Positions 9,240 through 18,767 of a stretch of DNA of 64,000 nt are shown piece after piece (the stretch's first letter is position 1; every line of letters begins with the position of its first letter). The notes below the pieces were generated by a model, which saw only the letters and a program-made list of their open reading frames with translations, did not search any database and was not told where the DNA came from. Both the position numbers and the translations under genes were made by a program. The DNA lies in NCBI GenBank assembly GCA_964355945.1, contig CAYHGE010000008.1, forward strand, positions 1-64,000. Direction: 5' to 3'. Origin of the DNA: CAIVAT01 sp964355945. GTDB taxonomy: Bacteria > Bacteroidota > Bacteroidia > Bacteroidales > FEN-979.

Positions 9240-11189
9240 TTATTTCCCGACTTTTCTGAATAACCCATAAATCACAGGATTACCGGTTCTGACGCGAACG
9301 GTGAAATTGTCCATGATGTAGGAGGTTTTCATTGGATTCCAGATATAGGCATTGAATTTTAACCGATGGTGGCGCAAGTCCAGATCACTTACCCGCAGCG
9401 ATTGAAACACCCGGCCGGTATGTCCGGGGATAACATAATCGTTTACCGGGACAGAATTCCATCTGATATCTTTTCCGTCTGATGAAACACTCATCACCAG
9501 CCAGGCTCCAGGAAAAACCAACGGAGTCCGCACATCCACGGAAACATCAATGACATCGTTTTCAGAATGGATCATTTCCCGAAGGGAGGTTGAATAGGCC
9601 GGGCTAAATTCAACACCTGCCTGATTCACAAAGGATTTCTTGCCTTCGATCGGCACAGAGTCGATGCACCGCGTTTCATCTATCCAGCCCCAATCCGGTA
9701 AACTGGGTTCGAAAGTGTTGGTGATGCAGGAGAAATATTCAGTAACGGTCTGTGCAGGTTTTTTCCTTGAGAAAAGATAAAAATCGCCGCCGCAATATGC
9801 TTTGTGTTGAATGAGAAAAGGGAATTTTTCAATCATCAGGGCGTAATTTTCCCAATTGGTGGAAGAGAGACAGCCAAAAGCCAGGAAGTCTGTCTTCACA
9901 GAATCCAGGTACGTCAGCAGGTGGTTTTTACCCCCGATATCCTCAAAATATCTGAATGGAAGTGCAGGGCAGTTCAGCTTTTTCAGGTAGTATGGATTGA
10001 TCTCCTTTTTTACATCGAGAATTACACTGCATTTGTCAACTCCAAGTGAATCAACCACTTGTTTGGATTCTGACACAATTTCGCGATATACACCCTTGTA
10101 AAATAGTTTGTAATGCTGCCTCCCGAAAATCAGGGTAGGAATCGTAACAGCACCGATAAGCACTACCAGGATTATTTTATGAAGTGACTTTGTTGTTTTG
10201 AAATAGCCGAAAAGTACAAACAGAAGAAAAGGGAAGGAGAATATCAGGACTGAATACTGTAAAACGGAACTCCGGTATGTTGAATAAAAAAAACCAATCA
10301 GGTACGGGAGCAGAAACCAGGTCAGCGAAATCAGTATAAATTTCTTTTTAACAGGAGGAGCCTCCTGGTACCAATACAAGGAGAGGCTTATCAACAGGAG
10401 GATAAGCAGGTAAACATAGACTGAGAAATGAAAAATGTACTGAATGAAATCGAAGATGAAATCGTACCTGGGTTTGCCCAGCCAACCTTCCACGCCACCG
10501 ATTCCCAGCTGATATAGTAGGATTGAAAGATGGGGGAGGTATAATACAATGATAATCAGAGAGGCTGTAAGATAATGTAGCCGTTTGGATTTTGGGAAAA
10601 AAAACAAACCAGTAACACCAACGATTCCGGCAAACAGCATGCTGAAATGATGGTTATATGCACATAAACCGGAAGAGAGTATATATCCGGTCAGATTGAA
10701 GTAGAATTTCCGCTGAGGATGGAAAATGATCCTCGTCCAGAAACAGACCATCATCAATGAAAAAAACAGACCGCTGGCATAAGGCCGGGCAATCTGGCTG
10801 TACATCACAGGAAATTGGAGAAAAGAGACAAAAGAGGCTGCCACAAGTCCGACTGTCGAATTGAACCAATCTTTACCGATAAGGAATATCAGCCAGATCG
10901 AAAGCACTCCGAAAATGATGAAAGGAGTTTTCAGCACGGCTTCTGACACCCCAAAAACCTTGACCAGGAAATAGAGGAACACCTGGATTCCGGCAGGATG
11001 CCCGTCGATTTTGACCCCTTTCTCAATCAGGTCGTGGAATGAGGAAAACTGAGTGCGGAGAATTGCGCTGAATTCATCGTGGGTGAATGGAATTTCCTGG
11101 AGCCGGTAAAACCGCAACAATGCTCCAACTAGCAATATCAGCAACAGAAGCGCATGATCTGTAGAAATTTTTTTATGAAAATTCAGCAT
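9240..11189 (-). CDS. Membrane glycosyltransferase, GT39/ArnT-like (PMT_2 type)
   Basis: 649 residues. It is a polytopic membrane protein with about ten to twelve hydrophobic segments in the first 370 residues and a soluble C-terminal part of about 280 residues. The first periplasmic loop has RLQEIPFTHDEFSAIL, the Asp-Glu position conserved in GT-C enzymes that use polyprenyl-phosphate sugars. HPAGIQVFLYFLVKVFG and YSQIARPYASGLFF are also typical of the PMT_2/ArnT group. It probably moves a sugar from a lipid carrier onto a protein, lipid A or a surface polysaccharide; the acceptor cannot be told. It ends 10 bases from the aspA end (convergent) and starts beside the repeat array at 11208-11235. 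Confidence 0.8.
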   Translation of the reverse strand: MLNFHKKISTDHALLLLILLVGALLRFYRLQEIPFTHDEFSAILRTQFSSFHDLIEKGVKIDGHPAGIQVFLYFLVKVFGVSEAVLKTPFIIFGVLSIWLIFLIGKDWFNSTVGLVAASFVSFLQFPVMYSQIARPYASGLFFSLMMVCFWTRIIFHPQRKFYFNLTGYILSSGLCAYNHHFSMLFAGIVGVTGLFFFPKSKRLHYLTASLIIIVLYLPHLSILLYQLGIGGVEGWLGKPRYDFIFDFIQYIFHFSVYVYLLILLLISLSLYWYQEAPPVKKKFILISLTWFLLPYLIGFFYSTYRSSVLQYSVLIFSFPFLLFVLFGYFKTTKSLHKIILVVLIGAVTIPTLIFGRQHYKLFYKGVYREIVSESKQVVDSLGVDKCSVILDVKKEINPYYLKKLNCPALPFRYFEDIGGKNHLLTYLDSVKTDFLAFGCLSSTNWENYALMIEKFPFLIQHKAYCGGDFYLFSRKKPAQTVTEYFSCITNTFEPSLPDWGWIDETRCIDSVPIEGKKSFVNQAGVEFSPAYSTSLREMIHSENDVIDVSVDVRTPLVFPGAWLVMSVSSDGKDIRWNSVPVNDYVIPGHTGRVFQSLRVSDLDLRHHRLKFNAYIWNPMKTSYIMDNFTVRVRTGNPVIYGLFRKVGK

Positions 11190-11207
11190 TGCGCATTCCG
11201 TTTACCG

Positions 11208-11235
11208 GTAAATCGTAAATCGTCCAAACGTAAAT
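11208..11235 (-). repeat. Short ATCGTAA-family array between tricorn and GT39 genes
   Basis: GTAAATCGTAAATCGTCC followed by a degenerate unit (AAACGTAAAT). It sits directly after the stop of the minus-strand tricorn gene (11237). Related to 2573-2827 and 7566-7581. Confidence 0.75.
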
Positions 11236-11236
11236 T

Positions 11237-14200
11237 TTATTTTGTTTTATCCGGGAATGGTGGTATGCCAGGCAACTCTTTCGGCCACGACTTAAGTTCC
11301 TCTTTCATCTGGTCGACCGCCCTGTTAAGTTGTTGATCCTCTCCGGCATACTCCTTTGCAGGGTCGTTATCCACTTCAATGTCAGGATCTACTCCATAAC
11401 CCTCAATTATCCAGGATTTTCCTTCCGTATCATAAGATGCGAATTCCGGACGCATCAGTTGGCCACCGTCGATGAACGGGAGGGAGCCTCTGATGCCTAC
11501 AACGCCACCCCAGGTTCGCTTTCCAATGGCCTTGCCGATCTTCAGCTTCTTGAATTGGTAGGGGAAAAGGTCACCATCAGAAGCAGAATAATTGTCGATG
11601 AGAATGCATTTCGGTCCCCATTGCATTTCAAGCCTGCCAGGAGCAGCTTCGGTATTTCTTGCCATCCCGATCATGGTCATCTCCCTGTTCAGCCGTTCAA
11701 TGATCATCGGAGAAACATTTCCGCCGCCATTTCCCCGGTCATCGATGATCAGGGCACGTTTCGACAGTTGCGGATAGAAGTGCTTTACGAACTCGTTGAG
11801 CCCTTCTGCACTCATGTCGGGGATGTGAATGTATCCAACCTCGCCATTTGTCGCTTCCGATACTTTTTTAATGTTGTTCTGAACCCAGTTGTAGTAATAG
11901 AGTCCTGCTTCAGTGTCGCAAGGTACCACAATGACTTTTCGGGCGCCGGCTTCACTTGCAGTTGAATTCAGCGTCAACTCAACCTGGACACCCGCCTTGT
12001 TGACCATCGCCTCATTGAAATCATTCATGGTTTTTGTTGATTTCCCATTGATAGCCAGGATGAAGTCACCCTCTTTAGCATCCACGCCGACTTCGGTGAG
12101 CGGGGAACGTGTATCCGTTGTCCAGTTCTCTCCCTTAAGGATCCTGCTGATTTTATAATAGCCGGATTCGTCGCGGATGATTTTGGCGCCAAGCAATCCC
12201 ATCTTAATACGGACAGGCTGCGGTTTGTCGCCGCCACCAACGTACGAGTGGCCAATGCTGATCTCGCTAATCATCTCACCGATAACATAATTAAGGTCAT
12301 TGCGATTGTTCACATAAGGCAAAAGTGGTTCGTATTTTTTCTGAACATTATCCCAGCTGACCCCTTGCATATTGGGTGCATACAGAAAATACTTCATCTG
12401 GCGCCATGATTCGTGATAAATCTGAGCCCATTCCGCTTTCAGGTCAACCAGAACTTTCATGTTGGAAAGGTCTATCCAGTCTTTAACTTCAATCTTACCA
12501 CCCCGGGNNNNNNNNNNNNNNNNNNNNNNNNNNNNNNNNNNNNNNNNNNNNNNNNNNNNNNNNNNNNNNNNNNNNNNNNNNNNNNNNNNNNNNNNNNNNN
12601 NNNNNNNACTTTCATGTTGGAAAGGTCTATCCAGTCTTTAACTTCAATCTTACCACCCCGGGGAAGGTCGATCACGCCATATTTGTCATTTTGCCCAACC
12701 AGCATCTTGTTATTATCAGCTGAGATTTCGTAGAGGCTAAATTCTCCGAGGTTACACTCTTTTCGATCCTTCAATCCAAACGTCATCAGGCCACCAGGCC
12801 GGCCGTTCCGGCCTCCTTTGATGTAGTAAACATTGTCGCCAATGCAGTTCACATTGTAATAACTGCCTGCTTCAATGGGAAGGGCAAGAACCCTGTCAAT
12901 AATTCCTTCAAGGTCAACTTTTACAATGATCTCTTTTTTTGGGTCACCTTCTTTTTTGGTTGCGGCATCCTGATCACTCTTTTTTTCATCACTTTTTTCA
13001 TCTTTTTTCATCAACACCTCATCATTTTCGGGGGCAAACGGATTGGGCGTTGCTTTTGCCAGGGTAACCATGTACACTTTGGTCATATCCGAATAGGAAT
13101 GATTCCATTCTGTCCAGCTGTAGGAGGGATTGAAATCACGGTTGGAGGTGAAAACAAGGTATTTGCCGTCGCTGCTGAAAGTTGCTCCGTTAGCATCATA
13201 CCATGTGTCTGTCACGGCAGTTTTGGCGCCCGTGGCGAGCTCAAAGAGGAATACGCGTGAAGTGATACGGCGGTTCGGGAAGGTGTAAACAATCCATTTG
13301 CTGTCAGGAGACCAGCTGTAATCGTTGAATTCCCAGCTGGTTGCCATATCCACCTGCGTTACAGCCCGGGAGTCAACATCGACATATTGCAGCCGAAGCA
13401 TTTTATCAGCCCATAGTAATTTTTTGCTGTCGGGCGACCATGTAACTGCATATTTATAAGTGTCTGCATTTTTGGTAATTTGCACAGGATCAGAGCTGCC
13501 ATCTTGTTTTTGAATATAGATCTCGTCTTCACCGGTGCGGTCAGAGATAAATGCAATCGTTAACCCGTCAGGAGACCATGCCACTTCACGGTCATGAACA
13601 CCGGGTGTGTTGGAAAGATTCTTGGTAATTCCGCTTTTGGCTGGTACTGTCCATACATCACCACGGGCACCTGCCGCGATTCTTTTTCCATCCGGAGCCA
13701 GGGAGAAGGTGTTGATGAATTTACTTGCGTCTTTCATCTGGCTGCGTCCGGTTGTAAGATCACTGGCAATCCGGACACTGATCTTTTGAGTGGTTTGTGC
13801 AGCCAGGTCAAAGGTGTATAGATATCCCCCATTTTCAAATACCAGCGCATTGTCTCCAAGTGATGGAAACTTAATGTCATACTCTTTAAAATCAGTGAGT
13901 TTTTTGGTCTCTTTTGTTTTCAGATCGTAACAATACAGGTTGGTGGGGCGTTCTCTTTCGGAAAGGAAGTAGATTTTATCGCCATGCCACATCGGAAACA
14001 TATCCTGAAAGATGTTGCTGGTAATCTGCTCTGTTTGTTTTGTTTTAAAATCATAGATCCAGATATCATCGGCCATGCCTCCTTTATAATATTTCCAGGT
14101 GCGGAATTCACGAAAAACCCTGTTGTAGGCCAGTTTTGAATTGTCGGCTGAATAGGAACAGAATCCGCCGCAAGGGAGTGGTAACTCCTGCGCCATGCCT

Positions 14201-14664
14201 CCATTGATATTGGCAAGAAAAAGCTGTCCTTTGAAGTCGTTAAAGGTTTGTTTACGCGAACGGAAAACGATGTTTTCATTATCCCGCCATGTCATTACAA
14301 TATTATTTGGCCCCATGCGGTCGGAAATGTCATCACGGCCGAGTGTTGCAGTAAAGGTGAGTCGCCTGGGAACACCTCCTTCGGCCGGGATCAGGTAAAC
14401 CTCGGTGTTTCCGTCGTACTGGCCGGTAAAAGCGATGTTTTTTCCATCCGGTGAAAAACGGGCAAACATCTCATATCCATTTTCATCCCCGGTAAGTTTT
14501 CTGGCGAGTCCGCCTGCCTTATCCACTGTATAAAGGTCACCTGCATAGGTAAATACAACCTGGTTTCCATGAATGGCCGGGAACCTCAGCAATCGCGCAT
14601 CATCCTGGGCCATCACAACGCCAAGGATAAGCATACATGTTAAAACCGCTGTCAATTTTTTCAT
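11237..14664 (-). CDS. Tricorn-like protease, beta-propellers + PDZ + S41 peptidase, interrupted by assembly gap
   Basis: After collapsing the 55-base duplication around the N run (12453-12507 equals 12608-12662) the frame is continuous at 1090 residues, the normal size for tricorn homologues. The start chosen is the ATG at 14664, which gives a signal peptide (MKKLTAVLTCMLILGVVMAQ); an upstream in-frame start adds 23 residues of AT-rich leader. Residues of about 25-550 are PD40/WD40-like propeller blades (FSPDGKNIAFTGQYDGNTEVY, WSPDSKKLLWADK), and a Lys/Glu/Asp-rich linker follows at about 585-610. The C-terminal third holds a PDZ domain and the S41 core (DDRGNGGGN; NYSASDGD with the probable catalytic Ser; GKRTWGGVVG). 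It is expected to degrade peptides in the periplasm. Confidence 0.9.
12508..12607. other. Assembly gap (100 N) with 55-base duplicated flanks
   Basis: 12453-12507 and 12608-12662 are identical. The tricorn reading frame is restored by removing one copy and the Ns. Confidence 0.95.
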
Positions 14665-14732
14665 CTGAATGGATATTTTGAATGGGATTATATAGAGAAA
14701 CAAAAATATGTAGAAAATTATTAATTTTTCCA

Positions 14733-14876
14733 TAATTTCGGTGAATCTCCTAAATTACTTGATAATTATCATGGTTGAACCATTCAAAAGTATTATTATC
14801 TTTACCTTCGCCATGGGAATTTTTTACAGCGTTCCCCAACACTTACCATCAGATATTTCGGTTATTCACCTAAATT
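14733..14876. promoter_or_regulatory. Divergent control region with two abutting palindromes and a 25-base direct repeat
   Basis: Between the tricorn gene (minus) and the FISUMP lipoprotein gene (plus). GATAATTATC (14761-14770, perfect 10-base palindrome) abuts ATGGTTGAACCAT (14771-14783, 6-base arms around one base). A 25-base motif with core TTTCGG/CCTAAATT occurs at about 14733-14757 and again at about 14853-14877, with 19 of 25 positions the same. A near-consensus -7 box, TACCTTCG, is at 14803-14810 (plus). The palindromes could be operators; no regulator is identified. Confidence 0.4.
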
Positions 14877-14886
14877 CAGCATCACA

Positions 14887-15903
14887 ATGTCAACCAAATT
14901 CATTGCAATCCTGATCTCTTTGGTCTTGCTTCTGGCAGTATTCACAGGATGTTCTAAAAAGGAGACCTCCCCGCCTGAACCGACCATCACACTGCCTTTG
15001 CTGACAACTGATCTCATTTCCTCGATTACCCTGCATACGGCAAGCTGCACCGGTACGATAACTTCTGATGGCGGATCTGCGGTGACCCATCGTGGAATTT
15101 GCTGGAGCAAGGCACCTGATCCGCTTATATCGGATTCCACGATTGATGCCGGAACAGGAACCGGTACTTTTACCGGTGAATTGACAGGCCTTGATACCAG
15201 CACCCTTTATTATGCAAGAGCTTATGCTACCAATAGTAAAGGTACTGGTTATGGAAACACATTGTCGTTCACAACCGAAAAGGAGGTCGTGTACGGATCA
15301 GTCACAGATGTTGATGGCAACAAATATCCAATAGTGAAAATCGGATCGCAGTATTGGTTACAGAAAAACCTCAGTGTAACACATTATCGGAATGGTGACG
15401 TGATACCTAAAGTGACTGTAGACAACCAATGGAAAGTACTGGTTACCGGGGCTTATTGTTTGTACGATAATCTTAAGGGCACCGATCCGGTATATGGAAA
15501 TTTGTACAACTGGTATGCAGTAAATGATGCGCGCGGAATTTGTCCCGAAGGCTGGCATGTGGCCTCCAATCCCGATTGGGACAAAATGGGGGAATTCCTT
15601 GGCGGATTAAATGTGGCCGGGGGAGCGTTGAAATCGACCGGCACTCTTGAACAAAGCACCGGGCTGTGGTATGCTCCTAATACAGGAGCGACAAATTCCA
15701 GTGCCTTCCATGGACTGCCCGGTGGAACCCGTTTCAATTACGGATCTTTTTATTCCATCGGAAACCTGGGAAATTTTTGGTCAATCTCAGATACGAACAC
15801 CGCCAATGCCTGGAATTACATTCTTGATGCCAATAATGAAACCCTGGGCAGAAACTATAATTTTAAGGCCTTCGGCTTCTCCGTGAGGTGCTGTAAGGAC
15901 TGA
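14887..15903 (+). CDS. Lipoprotein with FISUMP domain
   Basis: 338 residues. The signal peptide ends in a lipobox (LLAVFTGC), giving a lipidated Cys at residue 22. About residues 45-130 form a fibronectin-III-like module common in Bacteroidota (AVTHRGICWS, LTGLDTSTLYYARAYATNSKGTGYGNTLSFTT). The rest is a FISUMP domain (GSVTDVDGNKYPIVKIGSQYWLQKNL, YNWYAVNDARGICPEGWHVAS, SVRCCKD at the end). It is probably exposed on the outer membrane. Its function is unknown. The FISUMP family is named for paralogous proteins of Fibrobacter, for which a role in polymer binding has been suggested. It converges with the TonB receptor gene 20 bases downstream and no terminator hairpin is visible between them. 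Confidence 0.85.
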   Translation: MSTKFIAILISLVLLLAVFTGCSKKETSPPEPTITLPLLTTDLISSITLHTASCTGTITSDGGSAVTHRGICWSKAPDPLISDSTIDAGTGTGTFTGELTGLDTSTLYYARAYATNSKGTGYGNTLSFTTEKEVVYGSVTDVDGNKYPIVKIGSQYWLQKNLSVTHYRNGDVIPKVTVDNQWKVLVTGAYCLYDNLKGTDPVYGNLYNWYAVNDARGICPEGWHVASNPDWDKMGEFLGGLNVAGGALKSTGTLEQSTGLWYAPNTGATNSSAFHGLPGGTRFNYGSFYSIGNLGNFWSISDTNTANAWNYILDANNETLGRNYNFKAFGFSVRCCKD

Positions 15904-15923
15904 AACAAGGGTTGTGATAAGTC

Positions 15924-18287
15924 CTAAAATTCAATCTTGTAGCTTATAAATGGCAATATTCCCATCGATACAATCGGCTCAACTGATTGGTTGAAGTCAT
16001 TGTAAATATACCCGGTTACTGGCTTCTGATTGAGGAGGTTTTTTACCTGTATCGCCCATATTCCTGAAAATTTGCGATGGTTGGTCCGGTAGGTGAGGGT
16101 CAGATCAACATAACAAAATGCCGGCAGTTGTTTCGTGTATGCACCCTGCTCATCAAGTACTTCACGGTGTTGATTTATAGAAGCGCCCTGATCAACAGGT
16201 ACATACCATTCACCCCCTGTAACCGACGTTTTCAGATTGAGACCAAGGATATTCTTGCCGCGGATGGTCCACTCTTTGCCACCTGTCAGGTTGACTACAA
16301 AATTTGCGTTAAACTTTGTGTTTCGTTCAATGCCATCGCCTCCTTTGTATTTTGAATCAAACAATGAAACGGTAACCAGGTAATAGTACTGATGTGTGAG
16401 AAACTTTTCGAAGGTAAGATCCAGTCCCAGGTTATGCCCGGTGCCCCCGTTTACGAGTGTATCGTTATAAAACCCTCCACTGCTGTTGATCAATGAATAG
16501 TAGCTTTCCGGCATCACCGGAATTTCAAATAAATATTGGAAATAAGCTTCAGCCTTAAATCGTAATTCAGGCCGGATAAGAAAATTGTAGCTCAGAACAA
16601 AGTGATGTGACCGGCTGAAATCAAGTTGGCGGTTTGGCTGAACTTTCATCTCAGGCGTAATTACAACATCGGTGAGATAAACTCCAATATCTTCATTTTG
16701 AGAGTGTTTGCCGTAGCCAAGCCCCACGGATTGTCTTGGCGACAATTGCCATTGGATAGCCAGCCGGGGTTCTATGGCATAATGACGGTTTAAAAGAAAA
16801 TATTGGAAATGCAACCCTGCATTCAATGAGATTTTCGAGGACAAATCAACCTTTGACTCACTGAAAGCCTGGATGAGGTCAGTATTGGCTTTACCTTTAT
16901 ATACCTGTCCGTATAAACCTGTGAATGGATTAATTGCCTGAAGGTCACTATTGTAAAACAGCCTGGTGAAAGTTGCTCCGGTGCGGTTTGTATGCCGCTG
17001 GCCGATCTTCAGATTCAATAAGGTACTGGCCGAGAACCTGTAATTGTCCTGCTCTACATCTTGTTGTGGTTGAATTGCATAGCCTGAGGTCAGGTAACTG
17101 TTTTGGAAGGAGATGGAATTGTAGGTTCCCGATAAATAGGAACGGAGGTAGCAACGGCGCGATATGGCCAGTTGGTGGGTTAAAGCCAACGCGCCCATGT
17201 TGTTGTTGAGAAGTGATTGAGTTCTGTCTTCTAACGTTACCCATGTTGTTGAATCCTCTTCCGGCAGAAATTTTGAGCGTGATATCCCTCCGATTCCGAT
17301 GAGTGCAAAGGTGCCAGCCTTTTTTGCAGGAAGGTTTATTTTAAATGAAAGATCCTGATACGAGGGAATTTTGTTTTTCATCGCGGGATCAATGTATTGA
17401 AGAAAACCAAGGATTGAGTAGCGATAGTTGAAAAGGTAGCTGCTTTGTTGATTTCTGGAAATGGGCCCTTCAGCAGAGACGTCCAGACCCTGGATGCCAA
17501 CCTGGATTGCAAATTCGTGTTTTGAACTGTTCCCATTCCGGTAACGCATGTCAAAAACACCCGAAAGTGCATTCCCATACTCAGCAGGGAATGCTGCCGT
17601 ATAGAAATCGGAGTTGTTCAGTACCTGGCTGCTGAACATGGTCAATCCGCCTCCCGAAGTGCCGACATAAGCGTAATGATTGGGGTTTGGAATATCTACA
17701 CCATCCATTCGCCACAACACTCCTTTGGGTGAATTACCCCGGATCACAATTTGATTTGAGTTAACATCTGCGCTGGCGGCCACACCGGCAAAGTTGGAAA
17801 CAGCCCTCATGGGGTCATCTGCAGAACCTGCATAACGACGGCTTTCTTCAACAGAGAATGACCGCGCACTGATCATCGCCATGGAGTTGATGGGTTTGTC
17901 CTTGTCAACACTGGCTTTAATCTCAACCTCTTTGGCACTGACAACCTCCTCCTCAAGACTAAATGAGAGAAAAACCTCTTTTCCGGTACTAACCATAATT
18001 TCCGGTCTGATGGTTGATTTATAGCCAATGTAGCTTGCCTGGAAAGATTGTCTTCCCACTGTTACCTTTTCCAATACGAAATTTCCATCGGCATCAGTGG
18101 TTGTTCCGGTCAGTGGAACTGAATTCAGGAGGATGATATTGGCACCCGGGAGTCCTGTTTTAGAATCGGTGTCTGTGACCTTTCCCCTTACAGTTTGGGT
18201 TGGCGTCTGGGCTTCAAGCATGAAAGAATGGAAGGCGAGGAGTGAAACCATGAGGAATGGGGTAATCATTTTCATCTTTTGATTCAT
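15924..18287 (-). CDS. TonB-dependent receptor with carboxypeptidase-like N-terminal domain
   Basis: 787 residues from the ATG at 18287; an upstream start adds 10 residues before the signal peptide. Signal peptide to about residue 27, then a carboxypeptidase regulatory-like fold (TVRGKVTDTDSKTGLPGANI, LTGTTTDADGNFVLEKV). The plug follows (SADVNSNQIVIRGNSPKGVLWRMDGVDIPNPNHYAY), then a beta-barrel ending ILPFISYKIEF with the terminal Phe. It imports an unknown substrate across the outer membrane using TonB energy. There is no SusD partner or transporter nearby, so the substrate cannot be guessed. It is transcribed away from the FecR unit, across the spacer at 18288-18767. Confidence 0.9.
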   Translation of the reverse strand: MNQKMKMITPFLMVSLLAFHSFMLEAQTPTQTVRGKVTDTDSKTGLPGANIILLNSVPLTGTTTDADGNFVLEKVTVGRQSFQASYIGYKSTIRPEIMVSTGKEVFLSFSLEEEVVSAKEVEIKASVDKDKPINSMAMISARSFSVEESRRYAGSADDPMRAVSNFAGVAASADVNSNQIVIRGNSPKGVLWRMDGVDIPNPNHYAYVGTSGGGLTMFSSQVLNNSDFYTAAFPAEYGNALSGVFDMRYRNGNSSKHEFAIQVGIQGLDVSAEGPISRNQQSSYLFNYRYSILGFLQYIDPAMKNKIPSYQDLSFKINLPAKKAGTFALIGIGGISRSKFLPEEDSTTWVTLEDRTQSLLNNNMGALALTHQLAISRRCYLRSYLSGTYNSISFQNSYLTSGYAIQPQQDVEQDNYRFSASTLLNLKIGQRHTNRTGATFTRLFYNSDLQAINPFTGLYGQVYKGKANTDLIQAFSESKVDLSSKISLNAGLHFQYFLLNRHYAIEPRLAIQWQLSPRQSVGLGYGKHSQNEDIGVYLTDVVITPEMKVQPNRQLDFSRSHHFVLSYNFLIRPELRFKAEAYFQYLFEIPVMPESYYSLINSSGGFYNDTLVNGGTGHNLGLDLTFEKFLTHQYYYLVTVSLFDSKYKGGDGIERNTKFNANFVVNLTGGKEWTIRGKNILGLNLKTSVTGGEWYVPVDQGASINQHREVLDEQGAYTKQLPAFCYVDLTLTYRTNHRKFSGIWAIQVKNLLNQKPVTGYIYNDFNQSVEPIVSMGILPFISYKIEF

Positions 18288-18405
18288 AGGTTGTGGTTTT
18301 GGTTTCTTTGATGACAATCAAAACCATGATTACCCCCATTGCCGGATGATTTTTTTCTTTTTTTTTAACACCTTTTGGATTTTTCCCAATTAAGCAGATA
18401 TAAGT

Positions 18406-18749
18406 TCTCGCAGATTTTCACGGATTAAAGCGCAGATTCTCGCAGATAAAAACATATTCCCAAAAAATGTTCTCCAGAGAATGAAAATGATATTTCCGTT
18501 ATATTATGTGGTTGTGCTTATAGAGTACACCGGATTCTGGGGTCTCGATTATTGGAGATAAATCCATAGATATTCTGCCCTGTATTCATCATGAACAATT
18601 GTTGATTTACATAAAACTTCTTGATCAAAAACTTTGTCTGTGATCAATTTCAATACCAAGTAACTCGATAAATCATCAATTGTAAGAATAGCCAACAACT
18701 TATAATCAGCGAAAATCTGCGCTTTAATCAGCGAAAATCCGCGAGAAAT
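18406..18749. repeat. Spacer element bounded by about 44-base imperfect inverted repeats
   Basis: The arms are 18406-18449 and 18704-18748. Reverse-complementing the second lines it up with the first (CTCGC[AG]GATTTTC ... GATTAAAGCGCAGATT). Each arm is itself built of reiterated GCAGATT-like words. The 254 bases between hold no complete gene. A minus-strand open stretch runs from about 18755 to a TAA at 18549-18551 with protein-like composition (TIDDLSSYLVLKLITDKVFD) but no start codon. It could be a remnant of a small mobile element. The rest of the 480-base spacer (18288-18405 and 18750-18767) shows nothing recognisable. Confidence 0.6.
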
Positions 18750-18767
18750 ATCCCTGAGGGAAAGTAT

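Noticed and set aside
11330..11965. 211-codon plus-strand frame opposite the tricorn gene
   Set aside because: Shadow of a clear S41/PDZ coding region on the minus strand.
18481..18561. A 26-codon plus-strand open frame beginning MKMIFPLYYVVV
   Set aside because: Too short, no initiation signal, and it lies in an AT-rich element with no family resemblance; chance is more likely.
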